From Phycisphaerales bacterium (GTDB taxonomy: Bacteria > Planctomycetota > Phycisphaerae > UBA1845): a stretch of DNA of 64,000 nt. The stretch is from positions 1-64,000 of the forward strand of contig JADZBE010000022.1 of assembly GCA_020852275.1 (NCBI GenBank). Direction: 5' to 3'. Of the stretch, positions 35,426 through 45,433 are shown piece by piece; within the stretch, counting starts at the first letter, position 1; every line of letters begins with the position of its first letter. Both the position numbers and the translations under genes were made by a program. Under the pieces are notes generated by a model, which was not told the DNA's origin, did not search any database, and worked only from the letters and a program-made list of their open reading frames with translations.

Positions 35426-36352
35426 TCAGCGGCGCGAGTAGTCGCCGCGCATGCGCTCGGAAATCTCCTGCAGGCGGCCGCGCTCCGCCGCGGACAGCGC
35501 GCTCAGTCCGCCCGCCTTGACCTTGCCCAGCAGCGCGTCCAGCTCGGCCTGATCGCGCTCGTACTCGCTGGGGCGGAAACTCGGTTCGACAATCACGGTG
35601 ACGGACGGTCGCGCCGCGGGCGCTCGATGGAAGACCTGCCGCACGGAATCCCGGAATCCCCGCGCGTCCGACGTGCGGCGCCACACCCAGCCCGCGCCGG
35701 CGAGGAGACCGACGAGGTGGCACACGTCTCCGCCGGCGTTGGGCCCGCGCTGCCAGGCGTTCAGAAAGTACATCGCCCCGAAGATCAGCGCCAGCACCCG
35801 GATCGGCATGGGAAACAGACCGTAAAAAACCGACACGCGCATGTGCGGGAACATCACCGCGGCCGCGCCCATCATGGCCAGCACGCAGCCCGAGGCGCCA
35901 AGGAGAAAGCTGGGCCCGAAGTAGCCGACGCCGCAGAGTACCAGGTAGAGGACGTTGCCCAGCAGCCCGCTGACCAGATAGACCGTCAGCGTCGCGCGCG
36001 AGCCGAGCCGCTGCTCCACCGCAGTGCCGAACATCCACAGCCCGAACATGTTCATCGCCACGTGCCAGAAGCCGGCGTGAAGGAACAGGGCCGTGACCAG
36101 CCGCCAGACCTGCAAGCCCTGAACGCTGCGCGAGTAATCGAGCACGCCCCAGTCGTAGATCGGACTGACGCCACCGCCGCGGCGCGGGGAGTCGGTCATC
36201 GCGCAGAGGAAGTAGATCGCCGCGTTGATCACGATAAGCTTGGCGACAGCGCTGCCGCGCCACCAGGCGCGCAGCCCGCCGCCGATCGACGGCGTGGACC
36301 AGCCGTCGTCATACGAAGCGCCGCGAGCGTATTGTCGATCTTGCCAACCCAT
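35426..36352 (-). CDS. Rhomboid-family intramembrane serine protease
   Basis: 308 residues, six or more hydrophobic segments. The catalytic dyad is present: GASG with Ser154 and GGDVCHLVGL with His212; LHAGFWHVAMNMFGLWMFG is the typical HxxxHxxxNM segment with His-Asn. So it should cleave membrane helices. The C-terminal tail DALLGKVKAGGLSALSAAER is shared with the M50 gene downstream. Immediately upstream of the ATG stands an AGCTAGCAGCCAGTAGC repeat instead of a normal ribosome site, as for the UbiA gene at 63059. Confidence 0.88.
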   Translation of the reverse strand: MGWQDRQYARGASYDDGWSTPSIGGGLRAWWRGSAVAKLIVINAAIYFLCAMTDSPRRGGGVSPIYDWGVLDYSRSVQGLQVWRLVTALFLHAGFWHVAMNMFGLWMFGTAVEQRLGSRATLTVYLVSGLLGNVLYLVLCGVGYFGPSFLLGASGCVLAMMGAAAVMFPHMRVSVFYGLFPMPIRVLALIFGAMYFLNAWQRGPNAGGDVCHLVGLLAGAGWVWRRTSDARGFRDSVRQVFHRAPAARPSVTVIVEPSFRPSEYERDQAELDALLGKVKAGGLSALSAAERGRLQEISERMRGDYSRR

Positions 36353-36392
36353 GAGAGCTACTGGCTGCTAGCTGATAGCTGATAGCCTGAAG
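36353..36392 (-). repeat. TAGCTGCTAGC-type repeat touching the rhomboid start
   Basis: GAGCTACTGGCTGCTAGCTG and a short A/T-rich direct repeat (atagctgatagc). The same 19-20 base sequence lies upstream of the UbiA start at 63062. Confidence 0.7.
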
Positions 36393-36412
36393 TGGAACCG
36401 ACGACCCTAAAA

Positions 36413-36530
36413 GTGTCCTCCTTCAGAGCCGCGCCCGTCCTCCTTCGGAGCCGTGCCCGTCCTCCTTCAGAGCCGCGCCCGTCAGGAAGCGGTGCCCCAG
36501 CGAAGCGGTCCGCCTCCTGCAAACGCGCCT
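36413..36530. repeat. CTCCTTCAGAGCCGCGCCCG tandem repeat
   Basis: Three imperfect copies of about 24 bp (cagagccgcgcccgtcctcctt type). They resemble the CAGAGCCGCGACCGTGAGGG units at 49425-49460. Confidence 0.6.
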
Positions 36531-37073
36531 TCACGCTCGGCGATCCTCGCGGGCGAAGTACATGCCCAGCACCGCCAGGGTCTTGGCGTCCTCGATCCGC
36601 GCTTCCGCCAGCCAGGCGCGGACAGTGGAAATATCGACCACTTCTGTGCGGATGTCTTCGCCGGCGTCGAGGTTTTGGCCCACCCACTGCAACCCTCGCG
36701 CGACGAAGGCGTGCATCCGTTCGCTGAGGATGCCGGGGGACATGAAGAACTCGCCCAGCGGCGCAAGCTCCGACGCCCGGTAACCCGTCTCCTCGATCAG
36801 CTCCCGCCCTGCGGTGGTGATCGGTTCCTCGCCCGCCTCCCGCGTTCCGGCGGGTAACTCGAGCAGCTCCCGATCCACGGCGCAGCGGTAATTGTGGATC
36901 ATCACGATCCGGCCGGCGTCAAGCAGCGGCAGGATGACCACTGCGCCCGGGTGCAGGACGATCTCACGCGCGTACAGCCCGCCTCCCGTGCGTTCATAGG
37001 TCCGCCGCTCTACCCGGAAGAGCCGGGCGCGGAGCAGTTCCTCCGTTCGAATGCAAGGGTTTCTGCGCTGCAC
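36531..37073 (-). CDS. NUDIX hydrolase (ADP-ribose pyrophosphatase-like)
   Basis: 180 residues from a GTG at 37073 (VQRRNPCIRTEELLR) with GGAGG ten bases upstream; the frame stays open far upstream but reads as non-protein sequence. The NUDIX box is exact: GTREAGEEPITTAGRELIEE plus TGY (G-x5-E-x7-REUxEExGU). Preceding it are VILPLLDAGRIVMIHNYRCAVDRELLELPAG, the NudF-like segment that binds ADP-ribose. It hydrolyses a nucleoside diphosphate linked to X, most likely ADP-ribose. It lies downstream of a divergent secreted gene and before repeats leading to the rhomboid gene. Confidence 0.88.
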   Translation of the reverse strand: MQRRNPCIRTEELLRARLFRVERRTYERTGGGLYAREIVLHPGAVVILPLLDAGRIVMIHNYRCAVDRELLELPAGTREAGEEPITTAGRELIEETGYRASELAPLGEFFMSPGILSERMHAFVARGLQWVGQNLDAGEDIRTEVVDISTVRAWLAEARIEDAKTLAVLGMYFAREDRRA

Positions 37074-37559
37074 GACGCGACCGCCTCCGTCTTGCGCATT
37101 ATAGGTCGCGGCCCAGGCACGGGCAAAAGACGGCTCGCCGGTGCCGGGGGAGGGGTGTGCCCGGAAAACCGTGCATGGCCCTCGAGGGTCTGCGCCCTCG
37201 GGGTTCCTGGCAGCGCCATCGACGCTCGTTTCGCCGCCATCGTGGGTCGGCGCATCGGTTCTGCCGACTCGCCGAAAGAAACGGGCACGCCCCGCCGCGG
37301 CGCGCCGCCAGCCGCGCCCTTCAGGCACAAGCCCCGCCCGCGGTCCTGGACAGAATTGCACCCGCCCGGCTTGTGACCGCGGTGATACTCGAAGCGCTAT
37401 CGAGCCCGACGCCCCGACGATATGCTCAACCCATGCAGAGGCGCGCAGGCGCGGTCCGAGCCTGCGAGAGCCGCGGATATGGAGACGGCGTCGCCGCGGG
37501 ATCAGGATGGTCTCGGGGTTGGCTTGAGGTTCGGCGTGGAGCTTGGCAGGAGGCAAGTT
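37074..37559. other. Divergent intergenic region
   Basis: Between the NUDIX gene (minus) and a secreted protein (plus). It contains no credible gene; frames lack ribosome sites. Promoters for both genes should lie here but none stands out. Confidence 0.4.
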
Positions 37560-38240
37560 ATGACGTGGGCACTCTTCGTAACCGGGATCATGGGCTACCT
37601 CGCATCCGGCGGCGCGCCGGCGCAGACCGCGATGGGCGTGAACTTCGACCCGCACAAGTACGAGTGGGCGGCCTCGCTGGGGAAAGCCGCGACGGTGCGG
37701 TTCGACGGCGGTGCATGGGAGTTTTTCGCCAATCCGGCGGGTGAAGGGCTTCGCGTGCGCGGCCACGCCGGCGGTGTTCCCCGCGAATTCACGTTGTCCT
37801 TCGACGGCGCGCTGGGGCAGGTCATTGCCGTCAGCGCCTCGACGCTGGAACGCGACGAGCAGCTTTTCATCACCGTGGGCGTCGCCGGCGTCCAGCCCGG
37901 AAGCGATCAGATCGAGTATCGCCTTCTGCAAGGACGCAAGCGCGAGGGGATCGAGGAAGAGAAGGGCTGGATCTACACGCTGCCGCTGATGACCCGTCCG
38001 CTGGATCATCCGCATTCGCTGATGTCCGTGGCGCAGCTTGGCGGCGATTCGCTGATGATGACCGTGCAGACCGTCGAGCGCATCAGCGGCGGCAGTGAGA
38101 ACCGCATCGAGACGCACACGTTCCTGAGCCACTGCCCCATCCCGGGCGCCGCCGGTCCGCGCATCTTCCGCACGGCGCACTATACTGCCGCCGCGCAGCA
38201 GCGCAACGTCGAACGCCAGGGCGACGAGTTTGTGCCGTAG
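37560..38240 (+). CDS. Exported hypothetical protein
   Basis: 226 residues from ATG 37560; GGAGG lies about 8 bases upstream. MTWALFVTGIMGYLASGGAPAQTA is a signal peptide. The body is beta-rich (VRFDGGAWEFFANPAGEGLRVRG, FTLSFDGALGQVIAVSASTL, EQLFITVGVAGVQPGSDQ). No known domain. A 3 x 33 bp tandem repeat follows in the gap to tyrA. Confidence 0.6.
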   Translation: MTWALFVTGIMGYLASGGAPAQTAMGVNFDPHKYEWAASLGKAATVRFDGGAWEFFANPAGEGLRVRGHAGGVPREFTLSFDGALGQVIAVSASTLERDEQLFITVGVAGVQPGSDQIEYRLLQGRKREGIEEEKGWIYTLPLMTRPLDHPHSLMSVAQLGGDSLMMTVQTVERISGGSENRIETHTFLSHCPIPGAAGPRIFRTAHYTAAAQQRNVERQGDEFVP

Positions 38241-38330
38241 GGGGAACCGTTGTGCCGGTGGGATCCGTGAAGCGGATCGTCGCGCTGCGGGCGTGAAGTG
38301 CGCGGTGGCGCTCCTGGGGATGGGGCGCTT

Positions 38331-38430
38331 GAACGGAAGACCTCTTGCTGGCGCAACGGGTTCTGAAGGCAGACCCCCCGCTCGCGTGAGGGGTTCTGAC
38401 GGAAGACCCCTCCCCTGCGCGAGGGGTTCT
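38331..38430 (+). repeat. Three tandem 33-34 bp repeats
   Basis: Units begin GAACGGAAGACC, GAAGGCAGACCC, GACGGAAGACCC and end GGGGTTCT (ACGGGTTCT in the first), 34, 33 and 33 bp long. They lie between a secreted-protein gene and tyrA, with no spacers, so it is not a CRISPR. Confidence 0.7.
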
Positions 38431-38470
38431 GTTTTCGGCGTTCCGACGTTCTGGCGTTTCGACGTGTTCC

Positions 38471-39613
38471 ATGGATGATCCTCGCGTCACCAACCGCCCG
38501 CTGCCCGTTCTGCGGGCCATGATCGACGCCATCGACCGCGACATGCTCCAGCTCATGGCGCGGCGCATGGCCATCGTCGGCGAGATTGCCGCCTTCAAGC
38601 GCGAGCACCAGGTTCCCATCCGCGACCGCTCGCGCGAGCGCGAGGTTATCGCCGACCGCTGCGGGCGCGCAGAAAAGCTCGGACTGCCGCGCGAGGAAAT
38701 CGAAGCCATTTACCGCCTTGTCCTGCTCACCAGCCGCGACCACCAGGCCTCCCTGCGCGCCGAGCTGCCCGTGGTCGTCGAGCCGAAAAGCGTGGCCGTC
38801 ATCGGCGGCAAGGGCGGCATGGGCGCGGTCATGGCCCGCCTCTTCGGCGACCTCGGGCACGCCGTCATGATCGCCGACCTCGACACCGAGCTGACGCCCG
38901 TCGAGGCCGCGAAGGCGGCGGATGTCGTGGTGGTCAGCGTGCCCATCGACGCGACGGAGCAGGTCATCCGGCAGGTCGGCCCGCATGTGCGGGCGGAGGC
39001 GCTGCTGATGGACGTGACGTCCGTGAAGGAGGCGCCGCTGAAGGCGATGCTCGAAGCCTCGCGGGCGTCCGTCGTCGGCACGCATCCGATGTTCGGCCCT
39101 GGCGTGCATTCGCTTCAGGGGCAGCGCGTCGTGCTGTGCAAGGGACGCGGAGAGGATGCGTACGCGTGGGTGCGCAAGATGCTCTCGGCCCGCGGCTTGA
39201 CCCTGACGGAAAGCACGCCGCAGGAGCACGACCGGGCGATGGGCCTGGTGCAGGTGCTCACACACTTCCAGACGCAGGTGTTGGGTCTCGCCCTCGCGCG
39301 GCTCGGCGTCAACCTCGACGAGACCCTTCGCTTCACGTCTCCCGCCTATCTCATGGAGCTGTACGTTGCCGCCCGCCACTTCGCCCAGTCCCCGCAGCTC
39401 TACGGGCCCATCGAAATGCGCAACCCGATCAAGGGCACGGTGACCCAGACATTCATCACCGCCGCCGCCGAGCTGGCGGACATCCTCAAGCAGGGCGACC
39501 AGCCGCGCTTTGAGGAAGTGTTCAACGAAGTCCGCACTTTCTTCGGCGCCTTCACCGACGAAGCCCTCGTCCAGTCGAGTTTCCTGATCGACCGGATGGT
39601 GGAGCGGTCGTAG
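38471..39613 (+). CDS. tyrA: Chorismate mutase-prephenate dehydrogenase (T-protein)
   Basis: 380 residues, matching the 373-residue E. coli T-protein. Residues 1-95 are an AroQ chorismate mutase (IDAIDRDMLQLMARRMAIVGEIAAFKREHQVPIRDRSRE). Then the NAD site VAVIGGKGGMGAVMARLFGDLG, VVVVSVPIDATEQVIRQ, LLMDVTSVKEAPLKAML, VGTHPMFGPGV, and helical EHDRAMGLVQVLTHFQTQVLGLAL. LMELYVAARHFAQSPQLYGPI aligns well with the E. coli C-terminal region. So it converts chorismate to prephenate and then to 4-hydroxyphenylpyruvate for Tyr. This fused form is typical of gammaproteobacteria and unexpected here. It stands alone. Confidence 0.9.
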   Translation: MDDPRVTNRPLPVLRAMIDAIDRDMLQLMARRMAIVGEIAAFKREHQVPIRDRSREREVIADRCGRAEKLGLPREEIEAIYRLVLLTSRDHQASLRAELPVVVEPKSVAVIGGKGGMGAVMARLFGDLGHAVMIADLDTELTPVEAAKAADVVVVSVPIDATEQVIRQVGPHVRAEALLMDVTSVKEAPLKAMLEASRASVVGTHPMFGPGVHSLQGQRVVLCKGRGEDAYAWVRKMLSARGLTLTESTPQEHDRAMGLVQVLTHFQTQVLGLALARLGVNLDETLRFTSPAYLMELYVAARHFAQSPQLYGPIEMRNPIKGTVTQTFITAAAELADILKQGDQPRFEEVFNEVRTFFGAFTDEALVQSSFLIDRMVERS

Positions 39614-39741
39614 CAACGCACGGGCAGACGATCGATGCTTCGGCAGCGCCCCACCGCGGCACAGTACCGGCGAGAACCGCCCGGTTGGAACTGCTCGCAG
39701 GAAAGACCGCCTCAAGCAGGTGCAACCACTGGCCGGTCGCA

Positions 39742-40314
39742 TCACGACCCCGTAGTGGATCGGACCCCACGTCTGCATTTCAGAAGGTGGCGGATACCAC
39801 CAAGCACGCACCACGCCGCGATCACCGGCAGCCACACCCAGAGCATCTCGCGCAAGAGGACCGCCATAAACCGACCCGTGAAGACGTCGTGCAGGCCGAT
39901 GGACGAGACGGGGATCGGAGTCCACGGCGCGAAGTACCGTGTGTTGTCGAAGGGAGCGAGCAGGGCGATGCCCAGGCCGCCGTCGGTGCAGGCGTCCAGG
40001 ATTCCATGACTGGCGCCCACCAGCGATAAGAACGCCACGAGCTTCCACCAGCGCGCCGTAAAACGCGGAACGTGCCGGAAGAAAACCGCGGCGCACAGCA
40101 GGGCCACCAGCGCTGCGCAGCAGGGCGAGTGGAAGAACCCCCGGTGTCCGAAGGCATCCGCGTAATCCACGCCCAATCGAAATCCAAGCACATCCGCGTC
40201 CGGCAGCACGGAAACAAGAATGCCCACGTCCCACAGCCGTCGGCGACGTTCCTCCCCGCGGAACTGATGCGCGGCAACTCCTGCGACGAAGGCATGCGTA
40301 ATCACCGTGGGCAT
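39742..40314 (-). CDS. YdjM-like membrane-bound metal-dependent hydrolase
   Basis: 190 residues from ATG 40314 (MPTVITHAFVAGVAAHQF). Motifs: THAFVAG His, SVLPDADVLGFRLG (Asp cluster), GHRGFFHSP (His pair) and HGILDACTDGGLG (His/Asp). This is the LexA-regulated YdjM/DUF457 family of inner-membrane proteins with several helices (LVALLCAAVFF, LVAFLSLVGASHGILDA, MLWVWLPVIAAWCVLGGI). They are predicted zinc hydrolases acting on membrane lipids; the precise role is unknown. A broken toxin-like fragment sits just upstream. Confidence 0.8.
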   Translation of the reverse strand: MPTVITHAFVAGVAAHQFRGEERRRRLWDVGILVSVLPDADVLGFRLGVDYADAFGHRGFFHSPCCAALVALLCAAVFFRHVPRFTARWWKLVAFLSLVGASHGILDACTDGGLGIALLAPFDNTRYFAPWTPIPVSSIGLHDVFTGRFMAVLLREMLWVWLPVIAAWCVLGGIRHLLKCRRGVRSTTGS

Positions 40315-40449
40315 GACGCGGCCCTTCTGCTCCTTCGCCCCCTCTCTACCTGCCCGCCCCGCGTGGGTTGCGGTCAGGCCGCCGCGCGGGCACATCAAGG
40401 CAAGCGATTCGCGAAAGAGCGCGGCAGGTCCGCACCCTTGCCCGGGCGT

Positions 40450-40512
40450 TTGTACCGGCGGCAGCGAGGAAACCAGGCCTGATGTGTCGAGAAACCTCAG
40501 TTCGGCTGGCAA
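40450..40512 (-). pseudogene. VapC-like PIN toxin fragment
   Basis: MPAELRFLDTSGLVSSL looks like the opening of a PIN-domain toxin (LxFLDTSGL with the first catalytic Asp), overlapping the end of the antitoxin-like gene as in ordinary vapBC pairs. The sequence then loses PIN-like character (PPVQTPGQGCG) and runs into the YdjM-like gene. I see no later PIN Asp/Glu motifs, so the toxin appears truncated. Confidence 0.45.
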
Positions 40513-40775
40513 TCCGAGCCAAACTCGTGGGCCAGGTCCGCATCAATGCTCTCGTTGTCGGCGCCCGTGGGCCGACCGAGGCCCACCGCGCCGGCGTGAC
40601 GGCGAAACCGCTCTCGTGTCGCTTGGAGCCTTACGGCGTGTGCGCCGTCACCCAACGAGCGTCCGCCCTTGCGAACGGCGAGCTCGTGTGCAATCAATTC
40701 CACGAGCCGCAGCTTCTCATCGTCCGCGAGCGGTTCGATCCGCACGGCATAGATTTCCTCGGCGGTGGGATGCAT
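40497..40775 (-). CDS. Type II antitoxin-like protein (VapB-like)
   Basis: 92 residues from ATG 40775 (MHPTAEEIYAVRIEPLADDEKLRLVELIAHELAVRK). The opening is the Phd/VapB-like Leu-rich helix (Asp/Glu-Lys-Leu-Arg-Leu), and the end (ATRERFRRHAGAVGLGRPTGADNESIDADLAHEFG) matches the C-termini of small antitoxins that precede PIN toxins with the ADNxxIDADLAxEY motif. Its stop overlaps a broken toxin start by 16 bp. No intact toxin follows, so this may be an orphan antitoxin. Confidence 0.6.
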   Translation of the reverse strand: MHPTAEEIYAVRIEPLADDEKLRLVELIAHELAVRKGGRSLGDGAHAVRLQATRERFRRHAGAVGLGRPTGADNESIDADLAHEFGSDCQPN

Positions 40776-41479
40776 GCGCTGATGATGCGATGCCAACCGT
40801 TCGGATTCGATCCGGGACGCAATCCGGCCCGTCGGGGGTGTGCCCGTTTCCTCGGGCAAGTCAGTGAATCCGAAGCTCCAACCGCCCATGGCGCAGCCAA
40901 GAACACCGGCGGAACAGGTCTTGCGATCGAACCGCCTGGATTCCCGGGGCTTCCAATCAAGGTTCGTCCAAATCAGGCCCGCCCAATCGAGGCCCGCTGA
41001 TCCGCGGTCGGCTTCAGCCGAGCCGTCCTTGCCGCCAACTTCAGTTGGTGGAGCGCGTGCGGCCCCTTTCGTGTTCAGCCGGCTTCAGCCGGGCTTGGAG
41101 TAGATGCTTTCGGCCCCTGCGGAAAGTCCGGCTGAAGCCGGCTCCCTTCTTCCAAAAACATCCAGCCCACCAACTGAAGCAGGTGGCAAACACCGACCGG
41201 CTGAAGCCGGTCATCAGGCGTGATCATCTTCTTGGGCGAGTCGGCAAGACCGAAGCACCGACGCACGACCGCGCTGCCGGTCGGGCCGATGGCGCCGGTC
41301 TCGCGAGCGTCTTGCACGGATTTCTTGGCACAACCTCCGCCAACAAGCGATGAGGCCGTCCTGGTCGAGCGCACGCACGATCTCGAAATGGACCAGGATG
41401 CGCACATCGATCATGGATCGACGAACGGCCCCGCTTGCCGCGGTGCAAACGGACGACACTGGCCTTGGCCACTGCCGCG
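40776..41479. other. Repeat-bearing gap between antitoxin and korB
   Basis: No credible gene in about 700 bp. The central part (41007-41213) carries GGCTGAAGCCGG-type palindromes listed separately. The 3' end of korB bounds it. Confidence 0.45.
41007..41213. repeat. CCGGCTGAAGCCGG palindromic repeats
   Basis: At least four copies of the palindrome core GGCTTCAGCC / GGCTGAAGCC (about 41010, 41081, 41129 and 41198), joined by short conserved tracts (CCACCAACTGAAG, ACTTCAGTTGGTGG). A scattered palindrome family, probably copied by a transposase in trans or a slippage product. Confidence 0.65.
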
Positions 41480-42498
<1,019 letters not shown>

Positions 42499-42502
<4 letters not shown>

Positions 42503-44385
42503 CTTCCGTTATTCCCCTTCATCAGCGCCTCGATGGCGCCGGCAATGTCGCGCACCATGAACGGCTTGCCCTGCACTTTCGGCAGGCTCATCACGTCCAC
42601 CAGATACGTCGCCCGCAGCAGCTTGCTGAGCTGACCGAGGTTCATCTCCGGACACAGCACGCGCTTGAAGCGCTTCAGCACGTCGCCGAGGTCCTGTTGA
42701 AACGGGAACAGGTAACGCAGATGCACGCTGGACACGTCCATGCCGTTTCGGCGGCAGCGCTCCACGGCGGTGTTGATCGCGCCGTAGGTGCTGCCCCATC
42801 CGATCACCAGCAGATCGCCGCCCGTCGGCGAGCCGTTGATCTCCACCTTGGGCAGCGACTTGGCGATGCCCGCCACCTTGGCGGCGCGCGTCTTGATCAT
42901 GTGCTCGTGGTTGAGCGGGTCGTAACTGACGTTGCCGCTGACGTCTTCCTTCTCCAGCCCGCCGATGCGATGCTCCAAACCCGGCGTGCCGGGAACGGCC
43001 CAAGGCCGGGCCAGCTTTGCGTCGCGCAAGTAGGGCATGAATCCACCGTCGCTGTTCGGCGCTGTGGGATGCTGGACGCGCAGCTTTGGAAGGCTGGCCT
43101 CCGAGGGCAGCATCCACGGCTCGGCGCCGTTGGCGAGGTATCCGTCGGACAGCAGCATGACCGGCGTCATGTATTCGAGGGCGATGCGGAACGCCTCGAT
43201 CGCCATGTTGAAGCAGTCGCCCGGCGTGCACGGCGCGATCACGGGAACCGGGCATTCGCCGTTGCGGCCGCACACGGCCTGCAGCAGGTCCGCCTGCTCG
43301 GTCTTCGTCGGCAGTCCCGTGCTCGGTCCGCCGCGCTGCACGTTGACAATGACCATCGGCAGCTCGGTGCAGACGGCCAGCCCGATGCCCTCCGCCTTCA
43401 GCGCCACGCCGGGTCCGCTCGTTCCCGTCACGGCGAGCGCGCCGGCGAACGCCGCGCCGATAACGGAGGTCATGGCGGCGATTTCATCTTCCGCCTGGAA
43501 GGTGCGCACGCCGTAGTTCTTGTAGATTGAAAGCTGGTGCAGGATGTCGCTGGCCGGCGTGATCGGGTAGCTGCCGTAGAACAGTTCCTTGCCCGCGAGC
43601 TTGGCGGCGGTGACCAGACCGAGGGCCACGGCCTCGTTGCCCGTCAGCTTACGGTAGCGCCCCGGCGCGATGCGCGCCTTGGGCACCTGGTAATTCTCGA
43701 CGAAAGTCTCACAGGTTTCCCCGAAGTAATACCCGGTCTTGAGCGCGTTGGCGTTGGCCTGCGCCACTTCGGGCTTCTTGCCGAACTTGGCGTCGATCCA
43801 GCGCAACGTCTCGTTGAGCGAGCGGTTGAACATCCAGTACACCAGCCCCAGCGCCGTGAAGTTGCGGCACCGACCCAGCGCCCGCGCGGTCAGCGCGCTT
43901 CCCTTGTTGCCCTCCGTGGTCAGCTTGTCGAGCGGAACCTTGAACAGGCGGAAGCCCGCCAGCGAGCCGTCCTCCAGCGGGTTCACCTCGTAGCCGGCCT
44001 TCTGAAGATTCACCTTGCCAAAGGCGTCCTCGTTGACCAGCAGAATGCCGCCCGGCTCAAGGTCCGCGAGATTCGCCTTCAGCCCTGCGGGGTTCATCGC
44101 CACCAGGCAGTTCACCTGATCGCCCGGCGTGCGGATGTCGTGCGAGCTGAGGTTGATCTGAAACCCCGAGACGCCCGCCAGCGAGCCGGCCGGAGCGCGA
44201 ATCTCCGCCGGAAAGTCCGGCAGCGTCACCACGTCGTTGCCGAACACGGCGGTCGTGTTGGTCATCTGCGTCCCGGCGAGCTGCATGCCGTCGCCCGAAT
44301 CGCCGACGAAGCGAATGACGATTTCGTCAAGCTGAACCGTCTTGATGTTTCTGGCGCCGGATGTGGGCGCCGTCGCTGTGCTCAC
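42499..44385 (-). CDS. korA: 2-oxoglutarate:ferredoxin oxidoreductase alpha subunit (gamma-alpha fusion)
   Basis: 628 residues from a GTG at 44385 (VSTATAPTSGARN), preceded by CAGGAG at 8 bases. Residues 10-200 are the gamma-like domain (DEIVIRFVGDSGDGMQLAG, TLPDFPAEIRAPAGSLAGVSGFQINL). The alpha part begins near 230 (GNEAVALGLVTAAKLAGKELFYGSYPITPASDILHQL, ELPMVIVNVQRGGPSTGLPTKTEQADLLQAV). It is the N-terminal gamma-alpha fusion seen in two-subunit KOR. It is first in the operon, translationally coupled to korB, and needs an anaerobic or microaerobic ferredoxin pool. Confidence 0.92.
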
Positions 44386-45169
44386 GCGTTGCACTCCTGA
44401 TGCGCTGGCAGGGTGATGCACGGAAGGTCGGTCCACCTCGCCGCCTCCCCGGCATTCACCCTGCATCGGCAGTGAAAACTTCGATGCTCTTGCTCCAATG
44501 AGACCCGAACGGAGGTTGATCCCGAGCAGTTGGCGTGCCAGATGCCGCCCGGAGCGGGTCCTTGGTCATGGATCCCCCCCCGACAGGGCGCGAAGGATAC
44601 CCGCACGGCGCTCAAAACACAACGGGTGCGGGGTGCCTGCCCCCGCCTTACAACCGGCTGACTCCCGGGCGTTTCGCCGCACCCGACCCGTGACTTCTAT
44701 CGGCTGGCAGGCGGGAAATCAGCTCCGTCATGCCCGCCCAAGCGGGAATCCAGCCTCGTCATTCCCGCGCAGGCGGAAATCCAGCGGTCTGCCGGTGCGC
44801 CCTGGCCCCCCGCTTGCGCGGGGGTGACGGAAAGGCGCGTCAATCCCGCGCCGGCGGAAATCCAGCCTCGCCGTTCCAGAGCAGGCGGCGAATGTCCCCA
44901 AGACCAGGTTGGATTTCTACCACGCCTTGCTGCGAAGCGCATTCCAACGCCTTCCCGACTCGATCACCTTCTGCGAGTCGCCCTCGTCCGCGAAGCGCTG
45001 CTGCCTGATAATACGCCTCTGTGTGGGGCTTTCATGTGAATGCGGGCAGATTCTGCACGAAAAGCCGTTCGGCCAGATTGGCGCGGACGTAATTCGTTTC
45101 GTAGGCTCTTCTGCATACTCCCCGTGCGGGGCGCGTGCCGGAAGACTCCACTACTCGAAGGGCCTGGTC
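44386..45169. other. Intergenic region with MITE-like copy 7
   Basis: 784 bp between korA (minus) and the Flp pilin (plus). The part 44708-44895 holds a rearranged MITE-like element: palindromes gtcatgcccgcccaagcggg, gtcattcccgcgcaggcgga, cccgcttgcgcgggggtgac, and gtcaatcccgcgccggcgga. No credible gene. Confidence 0.5.
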
Positions 45170-45379
45170 ATGCTGAGTCCAAGGCTGAAACTGGCGGTCG
45201 CGCAAACCCGGCGGACGGCGAAGCAGTTCCTCTCCGACGAGCAGGGACCCACCGCTGTGGAATACGCCATCCTGCTGGCCGTCCTGCTGCTCGTTGCCGT
45301 CGGAGGAATCTCCGTTCTGGGCAGGAAGAACTCCAAGATCTGGCAGGCCGTGGGCGATGCGATGGGCGCCGTGCTCTAA
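45170..45379 (+). CDS. Flp/Fap-type pilin
   Basis: 69 residues from ATG 45170. The Flp pilin signature is FLSDEQGPTAVEYAILLAVLLLVAVGGISVLG, where the prepilin peptidase should cut at the Gly-Pro and the following Glu/Tyr are conserved. The N-terminal leader has about 22 residues. Flp pilins assemble into Tad pili for adhesion. No tad or cpa genes are nearby, so it is a dispersed pilin gene. The ribosome site (AAGGG) is modest. Confidence 0.8.
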   Translation: MLSPRLKLAVAQTRRTAKQFLSDEQGPTAVEYAILLAVLLLVAVGGISVLGRKNSKIWQAVGDAMGAVL

Positions 45380-45433
45380 GCGGGCGATGCCCGCAATCGC
45401 GCGAGCTCCGAGGCGCGATGTCAGTCGCGCCTC

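Noticed and set aside
33743-36382. Very long plus-strand frame opposite the rhomboid and M50 genes
   Set aside because: Arg/His/Gln-rich shadow of a GC-rich minus-strand operon; no ribosome site or fold-like sequence.
38331-38430. A possible CRISPR array (33 bp units)
   Set aside because: No unique spacers between units and no cas genes.
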